Shown in pieces: positions 27,889 through 37,726 of a stretch of 64,000 nucleotides of DNA; the stretch's first letter is position 1, and each line of letters begins with the position of its first letter. The notes below the pieces were generated by a model. It was not told where the DNA came from and did not search any database. It saw only the letters and a list, made by a program, of their open reading frames with translations. Where the stretch lies: assembly GCF_026001925.1 (NCBI RefSeq), contig NZ_AP021870.1:496001-560000 (forward strand), written 5' to 3'. This DNA is from Vibrio gangliei. Its GTDB lineage: Bacteria; Pseudomonadota; Gammaproteobacteria; Enterobacterales; Vibrionaceae. The position numbers and the translations under genes were made by a program.

Positions 27889-29274
27889 TTATAGTGCTTT
27901 TGCAATGGCATCCACACTGGCTTTAGCATCACCGAAAAGCATTTGTGTGTTTTCTTTAAAGAACAATGGGTTTTGTACACCAGCATAGCCGGTACTCATT
28001 GAACGTTTAAATACAATCACGTTTTTCGCATTCCAAACCTCCAATACAGGCATACCTGCAATTGGGCTATTTGGATCTTCTTGCGCAGCTGGGTTTACCG
28101 TGTCATTCGCACCAATAACCAGTACGGTATCAGTTTCAGAGAAATCATCATTGATCTCATCCATTTCTAATACGATGTCGTAAGGTACTTTTGCTTCTGC
28201 TAATAGTACGTTCATGTGACCTGGTAAACGACCTGCTACTGGGTGAATACCGAATCGAACTTCTACACCTTGGGCACGAAGTTTTTCTGTGATTTCGTAA
28301 ACTGGATATTGAGCTTGTGCTACCGCCATACCGTATCCTGGAGTAATGATGACTGACTTAGAGTCTTTCAACATTTCTGCCACTTCTTCTGCGGTCGTTT
28401 CACGGTGCTCACCTTGTTCTTCATCAGAACTTGAAGCGCTCGTTGTGTCATTACCAAAGCCACCTGCAATAACACTAATGAAAGAACGGTTCATGGCTTT
28501 ACACATAATGTAAGACAGAATCGCACCTGATGAACCAACTAAAGCACCTGTTACAATCAATAAGTCATTCGCTAGCATGAAACCTGCGGCCGCTGCTGCC
28601 CAACCTGAATAAGAGTTCAGCATAGAAACAACCACTGGCATATCTGCGCCACCAATCGAAGAAACTAAGTGATAACCAAATACTAGAGCGATAGCAGTCA
28701 TGACTAATAGTGCTAGCATGCTGCCATCATTATTAACGAAATAAATCATCAATAATGTAGAAGCAACAATCGCCAGTAAATTCCACTTATGCTTATGTGG
28801 GATATTCATCGCAGATGATGACACTAAGCCACGCAACTTACAGAACGCCACAATAGAACCACTGAACGTTACTGCACCAATGAACACACCTAGGAATACT
28901 TCAACTAAGTGGATCACGTGTTCAGCATGGTTAAGTACTAATGTACCCATATCTAAGTAGCTGTTATAGCCAACTAGAACCGCAGCCATACCAACAAAGC
29001 TATGTAGAATAGCAACTAACTCAGGCATTTCAGTCATTTCTACTTTCTTAGCGTAGAAAATACCGATTGCACCACCGATCGCCATCGCAAGAATGATCCA
29101 TACCAGACCGCTTGTTTCTGGTCCAAAGATCGTAGCTATCAACGCGATTGCCATACCAGCAATACCGTAGTAGTTACCCGCACGAGCTGAATCTTGCTTA
29201 GAAAGACCCGCAAGGCTCATGATAAAAAGAACAGCAGCAACAATGTATGCCGCTTGTACTAATCCTGCAGACAT
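27889..29274 (-). CDS. pntB: NAD(P) transhydrogenase subunit beta PntB
   Basis: PntB couples proton import to hydride transfer from NADH to NADP+. The 461-aa protein (462 in E. coli) has eight or nine membrane helices in residues 1-260 and then an NADP-binding domain III with [30 protein letters not shown] and [12 protein letters not shown]. It lies 9 bp after pntA. Confidence 0.96.
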   Translation of the reverse strand: MSAGLVQAAYIVAAVLFIMSLAGLSKQDSARAGNYYGIAGMAIALIATIFGPETSGLVWIILAMAIGGAIGIFYAKKVEMTEMPELVAILHSFVGMAAVLVGYNSYLDMGTLVLNHAEHVIHLVEVFLGVFIGAVTFSGSIVAFCKLRGLVSSSAMNIPHKHKWNLLAIVASTLLMIYFVNNDGSMLALLVMTAIALVFGYHLVSSIGGADMPVVVSMLNSYSGWAAAAAGFMLANDLLIVTGALVGSSGAILSYIMCKAMNRSFISVIAGGFGNDTTSASSSDEEQGEHRETTAEEVAEMLKDSKSVIITPGYGMAVAQAQYPVYEITEKLRAQGVEVRFGIHPVAGRLPGHMNVLLAEAKVPYDIVLEMDEINDDFSETDTVLVIGANDTVNPAAQEDPNSPIAGMPVLEVWNAKNVIVFKRSMSTGYAGVQNPLFFKENTQMLFGDAKASVDAIAKAL

Positions 29275-29283
29275 GTGTTACTC

Positions 29284-30837
29284 CTATTTCTTACGGAACA
29301 TTTCAAGCATACGTTTGGTAACAGTAAAGCCGCCAAAAATGTTAATGCTTGCAATTAATACTGCGATGAAAGACAAGAATGAAACGACGCCATTACCTTG
29401 CCCAATTTGAAGTAATGCCCCAACAACGATGATGCCAGAAATCGCATTCGTTACTGACATTAACGGAGTATGTAATGAGTGTGATACGTTCCAAACCACG
29501 TAGTAGCCCACCACACAGGCAAGTACAAATACTGTAAAATGCGATAAGAATGCAGCAGGAGCCACACTCGCCACCCAAGCAAATGCACCAGCAGCAACAA
29601 CCATACCGATAATTTTCTTCGTCGGTGATTTCGGTTCTTCCACTTTTGGCTCTTGTTTTACTTGCGCTTTTGGTGCTGCTTGAGGTTGAGCCGACACTTT
29701 AATTGGTGGCGCAGGCCAGGTGATTTCACCTTCTTTAACCACGGTAACACCACGCAAAACGACATCTTCAAAATCAATATTGATGTTGCCGTCTTTTTCT
29801 TTGCACAGGAGTTTTAGAAGGTTAACAAGGTTTGTACCGTACAACTGAGAAGATTGCGTGGGTAGACGACCAACCATATCCGTGTAGCCAATAACCGTCA
29901 CACCATTTGGCGTTGTGATCACTTTATCGGCTTCTGTGTACGCACAGTTACCACCGTTTGCCGCAGCAAGATCAACAATCACACTGCCCGCTTTCATGCT
30001 ATCCACCATTTCTTTGGTGATAAGCTTCGGTGCTGGGCGTCCTGGAATTAACGCAGTGGTAATAATGATATCAACATCTTTGGCTTGAGCCGCATACAAC
30101 TCTTCTGCTTTTTTGTTGAATTCATCCGACATTTCTTTCGCGTAACCATCGCCAGCACCAGTATCTTCTTGGAAGTCTACTTCTAAGAATTCTGCGCCCA
30201 TCGATTGAACTTGCTCTTTTACTTCCGGACGAACATCAAATGCACGAACAATCGCACCAAGGCTACCAGCAGCACCGATTGCAGCAAGACCCGCAACACC
30301 TGCACCCGCAACTAAAACTTTTGCTGGCGGCACTTTACCTGCAGCGGTAATTTGACCGGTAAAGAAACGGCCAAATTCATGCGCTGCCTCTACTACTGCA
30401 CGGTAACCAGCAATGTTAGCCATTGAGCTTAATGCATCCAGCGACTGTGCACGAGAAATACGTGGGACAGAGTCCATCGCCATCACGTTGATATTTTTAG
30501 TCGCTAGTTTATTAAGAAGCTCTTCATTTTGTGCAGGCCAAATAAAGCTAACAAGGCTCGCACCATCTTGAATAAGGTCAAATTCATCAACACCTGTTTC
30601 GTCATTAATGCGAGGTGCATTAACTTTCAAAATCAGCTCTGATTTCCATACTTCTTCTGTATTGACAACTGAAGCGCCCGCGGCTTCGTAGGCGGCATCA
30701 TCGAAACTGGCAAGAGCACCCGCTCCTGACTCAATTGCGACCGTAAAGCCTAGTTTTAAAAGCTGTTCTACCGTTTTCGGCGTGGCAGCAACTCGCGTTT
30801 CACCCGCAAGTATTTCTCTTGGTACACCAATCTGCAT
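29284..30837 (-). CDS. pntA: NAD(P) transhydrogenase subunit alpha PntA
   Basis: PntA provides the NAD(H)-binding domain [18 protein letters not shown] at the start and [22 protein letters not shown] in the Rossmann fold. A Pro/Lys-rich linker ([26 protein letters not shown], near 380-405) and three or four C-terminal membrane helices follow. At 517 aa it is slightly longer than E. coli PntA (510). It is first in pntAB; the promoter should lie in 30838-31164. Confidence 0.96.
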   Translation of the reverse strand: MQIGVPREILAGETRVAATPKTVEQLLKLGFTVAIESGAGALASFDDAAYEAAGASVVNTEEVWKSELILKVNAPRINDETGVDEFDLIQDGASLVSFIWPAQNEELLNKLATKNINVMAMDSVPRISRAQSLDALSSMANIAGYRAVVEAAHEFGRFFTGQITAAGKVPPAKVLVAGAGVAGLAAIGAAGSLGAIVRAFDVRPEVKEQVQSMGAEFLEVDFQEDTGAGDGYAKEMSDEFNKKAEELYAAQAKDVDIIITTALIPGRPAPKLITKEMVDSMKAGSVIVDLAAANGGNCAYTEADKVITTPNGVTVIGYTDMVGRLPTQSSQLYGTNLVNLLKLLCKEKDGNINIDFEDVVLRGVTVVKEGEITWPAPPIKVSAQPQAAPKAQVKQEPKVEEPKSPTKKIIGMVVAAGAFAWVASVAPAAFLSHFTVFVLACVVGYYVVWNVSHSLHTPLMSVTNAISGIIVVGALLQIGQGNGVVSFLSFIAVLIASINIFGGFTVTKRMLEMFRKK

Positions 30838-31164
30838 AGCTATTCCTTGAACATTGGCACAATAAATTCGTCGTTTACATCATGTCAGTTTGTTTCTGCA
30901 ATGCATCATCATAAAGATCCACATCACAGAAATGAAACAAACCTGATAGTAACCGTAAGTTGTACGTAATAAAAAAACATTTTTGTATGACATATAACTC
31001 TAAGTAAGGTGATTCTCACCCTTATGACGTAAAAAAACAACACATTGAGAGTGAAAACAGGTCATACCTGATATGCATGAGATTCATTATTGATGAAATG
31101 ATGCACAAATGACGTCATATACGCTGTATTTAGAAAAAATTCAGCCGTTTAAACATAAATCAAG
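30838..31164. other. Non-coding region upstream of pntA
   Basis: This 327-bp AT-rich stretch carries the pntA promoter and the end of the HlyU-family gene. It contains an imperfect dyad TAAGGTGA-TTC-TCACCCTTA near 31012-31031 that could bind a regulator. I see no ORF and no RNA gene. Confidence 0.4.
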
Positions 31165-31440
31165 TTAGAAGATCTTTCCTGATGATTGATCAATAAACAT
31201 CTTAGATTTTGTGATCATCAGTTCACATGCATCACCTTGCGATGACACAACATCAGAACGGATAAAACGGTGAGATTGGATTTCGCCATCCACTTCTTTT
31301 GTAATTGTCCCTGCAATTCGGAACTGACCACCTTCTGAAATAGGATCGGGGTAAATCAAAAATCCATTATATTCCACTGGTTCTATTTCTTTTTTTGCGT
31401 CTGGCTTGCTACCGCCAAACAGTTTTGAAAAAAATCCCAA
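31165..31440 (-). CDS. HlyU family (PF10115) protein
   Basis: The 91-aa protein fits the family annotated as HlyU: FFSKLFGG at the start, then EPVEYNGFLIYPDPISEGGQFRIAG..TKEVDG and a C-terminal helix. I chose the TTG at 31440 because GAGGGA lies 7 bp upstream and homologues begin MGFFSKLFGG; the longer frame from 31461 also starts at TTG and lacks a ribosome site. Although named after a hemolysin activator, this family is distinct from the ArsR-type HlyU; its role is unclear. Confidence 0.75.
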   Translation of the reverse strand: MGFFSKLFGGSKPDAKKEIEPVEYNGFLIYPDPISEGGQFRIAGTITKEVDGEIQSHRFIRSDVVSSQGDACELMITKSKMFIDQSSGKIF

Positions 31441-31473
31441 ACTTATTCCCTCTTTGTCCAATTTGATAAATTC

Positions 31474-31521
31474 ATATACTCAAGTGACTTCATTTATACC
31501 GACGTCTTACGAAGGTGCAAG
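31474..31521. repeat. Short sequence shared with 4450-4475
   Basis: ATATACTCAAGTGA (31474-31487) is identical to 4450-4463, and AAGGTGCA follows in both places (31514-31521 and 4468-4475), at different spacing. It may be the remnant of an interspersed element. Confidence 0.3.
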
Positions 31522-31541
31522 TTTGGTAACCTTCTCACCCG

Positions 31542-32525
31542 TTACTCATTAAAGAATAAAACCAAACTTCCACCTTTTAATGCGCTGCCATAGTTCATAT
31601 TAATTCCGATACCGACGTTATCGACATAGTCTCTCAAAATAGGCGGCGTTAGCAGCAAGCCGATAGAGAGTTCATAATAATTATCAGTACCAAGCGAGTT
31701 AACTGGATCCCCACTTAAATCAATACGTTTAAAACTGGTATAGGCTGATGGAATATAGCCAGACCAATTTACAAGATTGTAGTTAGCTTTTAATCCGTTA
31801 ACCATATACCAACCTTTGGGATTACCAAATTCATACTCTCTATTTTGGTCCCATACTTTTCCGTAAAAATAGTTAAATGAAGAGGTGTATTTCCAATAGC
31901 CCCACTTACGGTACAACTCATAGTTGAGTTCAATATTGGGTTCTGCGACGTAAGCTCGACTTGAAACATTATATACGTAACCATCGAGTTGCGGTTGAAG
32001 CGTTTGGCTTTCAGCACTGTTATAGCTGTGATCATTTTTGAAATACATCAAATGGTTCCCAAGACCATATTTAATGTTCCAGGTATCCGTAATATTCCAA
32101 ATCAGCCGATATTGGAAAAAGGCATCAAAAACTTCATTCTCATCATTGTCAGGCGGCAAGTCAGGGCGGTCATCAAGGCTGATTTCATTTTCAAAGTAAA
32201 CATACCCACCACGAACGGCAAATTCATGCTGAAAATAGGGACTGGGGCTATCCACCACCCAAGAGTAAGGCAATGTAGTCACAGATACCCTATTGCGTAA
32301 ATCTAATGAGGCATCATCCCCCATATCACCATCTTCGAATAAGTGAAATGAGTTAGGATTAAAATCTTGGATACCAAAAGTAATCGCATCGCTGTCAGTT
32401 AATACAATCGCGGTTGAAAAACTTTCTTGCGCTCGAGATGGCGCTTTTTTAGCAGCCATAGCCGCCGGAATGGATGATAAGAGAAGCACAGTAACGGCAA
32501 GATTTGTCGTTATCGGAGATGCCAT
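31542..32525 (-). CDS. Solitary outer-membrane beta-barrel protein (autotransporter-barrel type)
   Basis: The 327-aa protein has a signal peptide (LAVTVLLLSSIPAAMAA) and then alternating aromatic/hydrophobic strands throughout (YFQHEFAVRGGYVYFENEI, WKYTSSFNYFYGKVW, NVGIGINMNYGS, GGSLVLFF), typical of an outer-membrane barrel. It resembles the solitary autotransporter beta-barrel domain family of vibrios, which lacks a passenger. The function is unknown. It is monocistronic and divergent from selO. Confidence 0.75.
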   Translation of the reverse strand: MASPITTNLAVTVLLLSSIPAAMAAKKAPSRAQESFSTAIVLTDSDAITFGIQDFNPNSFHLFEDGDMGDDASLDLRNRVSVTTLPYSWVVDSPSPYFQHEFAVRGGYVYFENEISLDDRPDLPPDNDENEVFDAFFQYRLIWNITDTWNIKYGLGNHLMYFKNDHSYNSAESQTLQPQLDGYVYNVSSRAYVAEPNIELNYELYRKWGYWKYTSSFNYFYGKVWDQNREYEFGNPKGWYMVNGLKANYNLVNWSGYIPSAYTSFKRIDLSGDPVNSLGTDNYYELSIGLLLTPPILRDYVDNVGIGINMNYGSALKGGSLVLFFNE

Positions 32526-32641
32526 TTATTTCCCTCTATTCGCTTTATAATTTGTCCCCAACCAGTAGCCTTAATATTGGTCGGTATTTGCGTGCCTGTA
32601 AGTATGCTAATTTATAACATTAAAAGAAAGAGGCTTTCATT

Positions 32642-34093
32642 ATGTCATCATGGTCGAGCGCACAGTTTAGTTATCATTTTCATGGTTTATCCGCTGGGTT
32701 TTATCAAGCGGTATCCCCCACGTCTTTAGACCAGCCACATTGGGTACATTGGAATAGTGAATTAGCACAAGCGTTATCTCTACCAAGTGATCCTGAAACT
32801 GACTTATTAACCGCCTTCTCAGGTCAGTCGCAACCTGATGTATTTCGCCCAATAGCCATGAAGTATGCCGGTCATCAATTTGGGTATTACAACCCTGACC
32901 TTGGGGATGGCCGAGGATTACTGTTAGCTGAAATTCACTCCAAACAAGGGTTGCGCTATGACATTCATATTAAAGGCGCAGGGCTTACCCCTTTTTCTCG
33001 ACAAGGCGATGGCCGTGCGGTGCTGCGTTCCAGTATTCGCGAATATTTATGCTCTGAAGCGCTATTCCATTTAGGTATTCCCACCACTCGCGCTTTAGGT
33101 TTAATTAACAGCACCACGCCGGTATATCGTGAAAAAACAGAAACCGGTGCTATTTGTATTCGCTTGGCAGAGAGCCACATTCGCTTTGGTCATTTTGAAC
33201 ATTGCTTTTATACCGGCCAACATGAACAACTCCAAGAGCTACTCGATTACACTTTGCTCAATCACTATCCTGATTGCCAAAATCAAGAAAAGCCTTACGT
33301 GGCGATGTTAGAACAGGTTGTCATTCGTACTGCGCAGCTATTTGCTAAGTGGAATGCATTTGGCTTCGCTCATGGTGTACTCAATACCGATAATATGTCG
33401 ATATTGGGTCAAACCTTCGACTTTGGACCCTTTGGCTTCCTCGATAATTACAACCCGAGTTTTATCTGTAACCACTCTGATTACCAAGGCCGCTACTCAT
33501 TTGCAAACCAGCCTAATATTGGATTGTGGAATTTAACCGCTCTCGCCCACGCCTTATCCCCTTATATAGAAAGAGCCGATCTTGATGCGGCTTTAAGTTT
33601 GTATGAGCCTGAGTTAAACCAAGAATTTAGCCGCTTAATGCGTCAAAAAACCGGGTTAATCAGCCATCATGAAAATGATTCGGTATTATTTGGTGAAATG
33701 TTCAGCTTATTGGCCAAAAATAAAGTCGATTACACCCGCTTTTTCAGACAACTTTCCATGCTCGATAAGCAAGGAATACAACCAGTTATTGATTTAATTC
33801 TCGACCGGGAAGCGGCGCAGGAATGGCTAGACAAATACCTACAGCGACTCACTTTAGAAACAGAATCGGATGAACAACGCTGCCAGGCAATGCGTCGCTG
33901 CAATCCTAAGTACATTTTGCGTAATCATCTTGCTCAAATTGCCATAGATAAGGCAGAGAATGGCGATTACACAGAAGTAGAAAGATTATTTTCTTTACTA
34001 CAAACCCCCTATGATGAGCAGCCAGAGTTGGATCATTATGCCAATTTGCCGCCTTCTTGGGCACATGAGCTTGAGATCAGTTGCTCTTCATAA
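32642..34093 (+). CDS. selO: Protein adenylyltransferase SelO (YdiU)
   Basis: This pseudokinase-fold enzyme transfers AMP to Ser, Thr or Tyr of target proteins and affects redox homeostasis. The 483-aa protein shows [64 protein letters not shown] and DFGPFGFLD, all family signatures. It ends CSS, so the conserved C-terminal Cys (selenocysteine in animals) is present. It starts at an ATG with AGAGG upstream and stands alone. Confidence 0.95.
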   Translation: MSSWSSAQFSYHFHGLSAGFYQAVSPTSLDQPHWVHWNSELAQALSLPSDPETDLLTAFSGQSQPDVFRPIAMKYAGHQFGYYNPDLGDGRGLLLAEIHSKQGLRYDIHIKGAGLTPFSRQGDGRAVLRSSIREYLCSEALFHLGIPTTRALGLINSTTPVYREKTETGAICIRLAESHIRFGHFEHCFYTGQHEQLQELLDYTLLNHYPDCQNQEKPYVAMLEQVVIRTAQLFAKWNAFGFAHGVLNTDNMSILGQTFDFGPFGFLDNYNPSFICNHSDYQGRYSFANQPNIGLWNLTALAHALSPYIERADLDAALSLYEPELNQEFSRLMRQKTGLISHHENDSVLFGEMFSLLAKNKVDYTRFFRQLSMLDKQGIQPVIDLILDREAAQEWLDKYLQRLTLETESDEQRCQAMRRCNPKYILRNHLAQIAIDKAENGDYTEVERLFSLLQTPYDEQPELDHYANLPPSWAHELEISCSS

Positions 34094-34211
34094 AAAGCTT
34101 ATCCATAATGCAGGCTGTATTACACCAATATGTAATGCTTTTGCATAATTTGTACATTGACCAAAACAATATTACAAAATAGTGTGCCCGAATTAATTGA
34201 GGTTTCCTTAT

Positions 34212-34670
34212 ATGTCAGAACAACTAGAAACAAATGCAGTAGAAGAAGAATCAATGGAAGCGGTTGATTTAAGCACATATTCACCAGAACTGCGTCACTT
34301 GATCGAATTTGAACAAGTGCCTGAGCAAGCCATTCCAATGGTCACTTCCATTCACGACGTGTCGGAAGAAGCCGTACGTGATGTATGGGATGAATTACCG
34401 GCCAGTGCGCAAAATATTCTGGATAACTTTGAACAGTTCCATGCGTTGATTTCTGTCGGTCAAACTTTCGCAGCTATTGATTTCATGCAAGAGTTTGAAA
34501 CCCTTCAAATGCCAGCCGGCATGGATGAAGAAGCCCAACAGGAATACCGTGCAAGCCTATTAGATAAAGTGCTACAGAACTGCATTAAAGATATGATCAA
34601 GCAGCTGAAAAAAGCACGCCGTGACCCTATCTTAAAACGTGACTTCATGGAAATTTTTGCTGAAAAGTAA
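34212..34670 (+). CDS. Conserved acidic hypothetical protein
   Basis: The 152-aa soluble protein is acidic at the N-terminus (EEESMEAVDLSTYSPELRHLIEFE) and ends in a basic helical tail (MIKQLKKARRDPILKRDFMEIF). No motif or membrane segment is recognised. The ATG at 34212 has AGG about 9 bp upstream; a TTG at 34197 extends the frame by five codons without support. A strong terminator follows. Confidence 0.7.
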   Translation: MSEQLETNAVEEESMEAVDLSTYSPELRHLIEFEQVPEQAIPMVTSIHDVSEEAVRDVWDELPASAQNILDNFEQFHALISVGQTFAAIDFMQEFETLQMPAGMDEEAQQEYRASLLDKVLQNCIKDMIKQLKKARRDPILKRDFMEIFAEK

Positions 34671-34694
34671 TCCGTGGATTAAATTAGATACAGC

Positions 34695-34734
34695 AATGCC
34701 GCGTTTTGATAACCACCAGAACGCGGCATTTTTA
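34695..34734 (+). terminator. Terminator after the acidic hypothetical protein gene
   Basis: AATGCCGCGTT and AACGCGGCATT form an 11-bp perfect stem followed by TTTTATT. Confidence 0.85.
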
Positions 34735-34758
34735 TTCCAATTAGTTTAAATGATTGAA

Positions 34759-35437
34759 TTAATCGTGGATCTTCATGCCTAAACAACCGCGCACAAACTC
34801 AGGGTTAAAGTGTTTCACCGCTTCACCAACATAACCCAGATCCAATGAACCAATTTGCGCCATTTCTTCATCGTTCAAATTGAAATCCCAAATCGCGAAG
34901 TTTTCTTCAATACGATGTTTATGAATCGATTTTGGAATGACCGTTACGCCACGTTGAACGTTCCAGCGTAAAATCACTTGCGCAATCGTCTTACCATGAG
35001 CAGCCGCAATGTTTTGCAGCATTTCATTTTCAAACGGGTTGTAACGACCACCGCCTAAAGGGGCCCACGCTTCGGGTTGTACATTATAATACTTCATGGT
35101 TTCCAAGGCGTCTGGCTGTGCAAAATAAGGATGTAACTCAACCTGATTCACCATAGGTTTGATCTTCACTGTTTCACAGAAGTTGGTTAATACATGCGCA
35201 TAGAAGTTGATACACCAATTGCTTTCAATTTACCCTTTTCGTAAGCAGCTTCCAATGCACGCCAAGCGCTGAAATAGTCGCCCATTGCCTGATGAAGCAG
35301 ATAAAGATCCAAATACTCTAAGCCCATCTTCTCCAATGAGGCATCAATCGCCGCAGACGCCATTTCGGTATTGGCCATGTCCTGAATCCATAACTTTGAC
35401 GTGATGAATAATTCTTCACGCGTACACAGACCATGCT
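34759..35437 (-). pseudogene. Aldo-keto reductase, 5'-truncated and frameshifted
   Basis: Two minus-strand frames together spell the middle and end of an aldo-keto reductase: [12 protein letters not shown] through YLDLYLLHQ and LKAIGVS in one frame, then NFYAHVL through QVELHPYFAQ, WAPLGGG, VTVIPKS and the C-terminus in the next. A one-base deletion near 35207-35211 (GTATCAACTTC where a Ser-Asn-Phe reading needs one more base) breaks the frame. The first 60 or so codons, which in this family carry the catalytic Tyr, are missing. The truncation point lies against a LysR remnant read in the opposite direction. The gene is not functional as written, unless the frameshift is a sequencing error. 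Confidence 0.85.
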
Positions 35438-36018
35438 ACTCAAACTGTTTTGTGGCCAAAACTCAAAGAATTTGCCAAGAAGTACCCTCAAATTGAAATC
35501 GAAATCAATATAGAAAATCGCTTAACGGATGTGGTCAATGAACGATTTGATGCTGGTGTCAGAACGGGCGATCAAATCGCAAAAGACATGATTGCCGTAC
35601 GTATTTCACCAGATATCCGATTTCTTGTGGTTTGTTCTAAAGAGTATTTACTCGGAAAATCACACCACAAAAACCTCAAGATCTCCTAGAACACCAGTGC
35701 ATCAATATGAGGCTAAATGCCAGTGGAACCATTTACGCGTGGGAATTAGAAAATGAAACCGAACAACTTCGACTGAAAGTAAATGGACAGTTTGCTTTTA
35801 ATTCGTCGACTCAGATTTTACAAGCAGCTCTAGCTGGGTTTGGCTTCGCTTATTTACCTGAAGATCTACTGCAAGATCAACTGAACAGTGGTGAGTTAGT
35901 GGCCGTTTTGAAGGATTGGTGTCCGCCAAGTCCGGGGCTGTATTTGTATTACCCGAACCGACGACAACACCGTATGGCCTTTCAATTATTGCTCGATGAA
36001 CTGAAATATGAGGCTTAA
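35426..36018 (+). pseudogene. LysR-family regulator, HTH-less and frameshifted remnant
   Basis: Plus-strand frames encode the effector-binding half of a LysR regulator: [20 protein letters not shown] through DAGVRTGDQIAKDMIAVRI and FLVVCSKEYL in one frame. After a frame change near 35660, PQKPQDLLEHQCINMRLNASG through FNSSTQILQAALAGFGFAYLPEDLL follows to a normal C-terminus. The DNA-binding domain is absent: the left end runs directly into the aldo-keto reductase remnant. The original pair was probably divergent, with the regulator controlling the reductase. The gene is non-functional as written. Confidence 0.85.
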
Positions 36019-36023
36019 ATACT

Positions 36024-36289
36024 AGGGCCTGTTGACCTTTCGTGGTTAAATTTTGTTCGAGATAAAAGCATTTTAGGTAAGGCAAGTCGATTGTAGCCTA
36101 GTTATTCTAAGTAAATGAGACTTAACGAAGCATAAAATGCTTTTAGCCGAACCCTTCGGGCAGCGTTTGTTGGTCATTTGCACTGCGTTATCGGCTCCTC
36201 GTGTAGACTAGCTACACCACTGACCCTCTGCCTTGTTCAAATACCCAACAATTCGCTGCAAAAATCATCACGAAAGATCAACAGGCCTT
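36024..36289. repeat. Palindromic interspersed repeat, copy 1 (MITE-like)
   Basis: This 266-bp element has imperfect terminal inverted repeats (AGGGCCTGTTGACCTTTCG at the left; the complement of the right end reads AAGGCCTGTTGATCTTTCG). Inside are two hairpins: AAAAGCATTTTA (36064-36075) with TAAAATGCTTTT (36133-36144), and GCAGCGTTTGTTGG with its partner ending ATTCGCTGC. There is no ORF of note. It starts 6 bp after the LysR remnant stop. A second copy is at 47770-48040, with base changes that preserve pairing. It is probably a non-autonomous mobile element. It fills the 303-bp gap before the racemase gene. Confidence 0.85.
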
Positions 36290-36321
36290 AGGATCTGTTA
36301 ACCCTATCCGTAAAGACAACA

Positions 36322-37017
36322 TTACTCGGATAGTACCATGCGAACCGCTTCCGCTGCGTGAATTTCCGTAGTGTCATACAAGGATATTGTTGTATGTCGC
36401 TGCTCAACCAATAATGCAATCTCTGTACAGCCAAGTATGACTGCCTCTGCCCCTTCTTGATGCAGTTTATCGATGATGCGCAAATATTGATTACGTGACT
36501 TTTCTTCAATTTTGCCTAAACAAAGCTCAGAGTAAATCACTTGATGGACGATCGATTGATCTTCAGCATTCGGCACAATGACATCTACGCCAAAATTATC
36601 AATGAGACGTTGCTTATAAAACGGTTGTTCCATGGTGAATTGGGTACCCAGTAACCCAACACGTTTTATACCATCGGCCTGTAATTGCTTCGCGGTCGCA
36701 TCGGCGATGTGCACAATTGGAATAGAAATACCGGACTGAATCTCATCGGCTACTTTGTGCATAGTGTTAGTACAAATCAATAAGAAGTCCGCACCACCCG
36801 CTTCCACCGATTGGGCTGCTTGACTCAGTATTTTTACGGTTTGATCCCATTGCCCAAGATTCTGCAGCTTTTCAATTTCATCAAAATCGACACTGTATAG
36901 ACACAGCTTGGATGAATGCAAACCACCTAAAGCCTGCTTAATGCCTTGATTGATGGCTTTATAATAATTAAGTGTAGACTCCCAACTCATGCCACCGAGC
37001 AACCCAATCGTTTTCAT
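36322..37017 (-). CDS. Aspartate/glutamate racemase family protein (YgeA/RacX-like)
   Basis: The 231-aa protein has the two catalytic Cys of cofactor-independent racemases, Cys82 in LICTNTMHK and Cys197 in LGCTEI, and the start MKTIGLLGGMSWEST common to YgeA/RacX. Such enzymes racemise several amino acids and can supply non-canonical D-amino acids. It lies 20 bp downstream of a GST gene in the same direction, possibly one transcript. Confidence 0.88.
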   Translation of the reverse strand: MKTIGLLGGMSWESTLNYYKAINQGIKQALGGLHSSKLCLYSVDFDEIEKLQNLGQWDQTVKILSQAAQSVEAGGADFLLICTNTMHKVADEIQSGISIPIVHIADATAKQLQADGIKRVGLLGTQFTMEQPFYKQRLIDNFGVDVIVPNAEDQSIVHQVIYSELCLGKIEEKSRNQYLRIIDKLHQEGAEAVILGCTEIALLVEQRHTTISLYDTTEIHAAEAVRMVLSE

Positions 37018-37037
37018 TTCTTATCTTTTTTTGATGC

Positions 37038-37634
37038 TTAGATCATTTCAACATAACCATCATGCTCGCAAATACGTTGACACCAAGCTTGAATCGCAGG
37101 GTATTGAGACAAATCGAACCCACCTTCATGTGCAACATGAGTGTATCCATACAAGGCAATATCAGCGATGGTCAGCGTCTCTCCCACCAAATAATCAGAC
37201 TCTCGTAATGCTTGCTCCATGATGGTTAGCGCTTTATGACCACCAGGTTGAAGCGAATGATATTCGTCCAGTCGTTCTGCAGGCATGCCTTGATATTTTT
37301 GAATAAACCGAGCCACGGCGATAAAAGGCTCATGACTATATTGTTCAAAGAAAAGCCATTGATAGGCTTTCGCTTTTAAGAAACGATCTTGGGGGATCAA
37401 ATCCGTACCATCGGCGAAATAGCCAATAATGGCATTCGATTCAGAGAGAACCCGACCATCATCAAGCAGCACCGTTGGCACTTTGCCATTGGGATTTATC
37501 GCCAAAAACGTTGGGGTTTTCGCCTCACCTTTTAAAATATCCACATGCTGCCATTCATGTTCAATCCCTAACAGCGACAGCACTAATTTCACCTTGTAGC
37601 AATTACCCGACAATGTATCTCCGTATACTTTCAT
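37038..37634 (-). CDS. Glutathione S-transferase family protein
   Basis: The 198-aa protein has an N-terminal thioredoxin-like domain (KVYGDTLSGNCYKVKLVLSLLG, cis-Pro in NGKVPTVLLDDG, glutathione-contacting ESNAI) and a C-terminal helical domain (DYLVGETLTIADIALYGY). It probably conjugates or reduces small electrophiles with glutathione; the substrate is unknown. It is followed closely by the racemase gene. Confidence 0.88.
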   Translation of the reverse strand: MKVYGDTLSGNCYKVKLVLSLLGIEHEWQHVDILKGEAKTPTFLAINPNGKVPTVLLDDGRVLSESNAIIGYFADGTDLIPQDRFLKAKAYQWLFFEQYSHEPFIAVARFIQKYQGMPAERLDEYHSLQPGGHKALTIMEQALRESDYLVGETLTIADIALYGYTHVAHEGGFDLSQYPAIQAWCQRICEHDGYVEMI

Positions 37635-37726
37635 CCTTGCATTCCTTCCATAAAATCACTTTGTATTGACAGCGAGACGACTATCGACTCAGTATTGTTT
37701 ATCACCTCAGTATTTTTATCGCGTCG

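Noticed and set aside
31989..32300. 103-aa plus-strand ORF inside the outer-membrane barrel gene
   Set aside because: It is the antisense shadow of a well-supported barrel protein, with no start signal.
35798..36085. 95-aa minus-strand ORF over the LysR remnant
   Set aside because: It runs antisense to clear LysR coding and into the repeat; no independent evidence.
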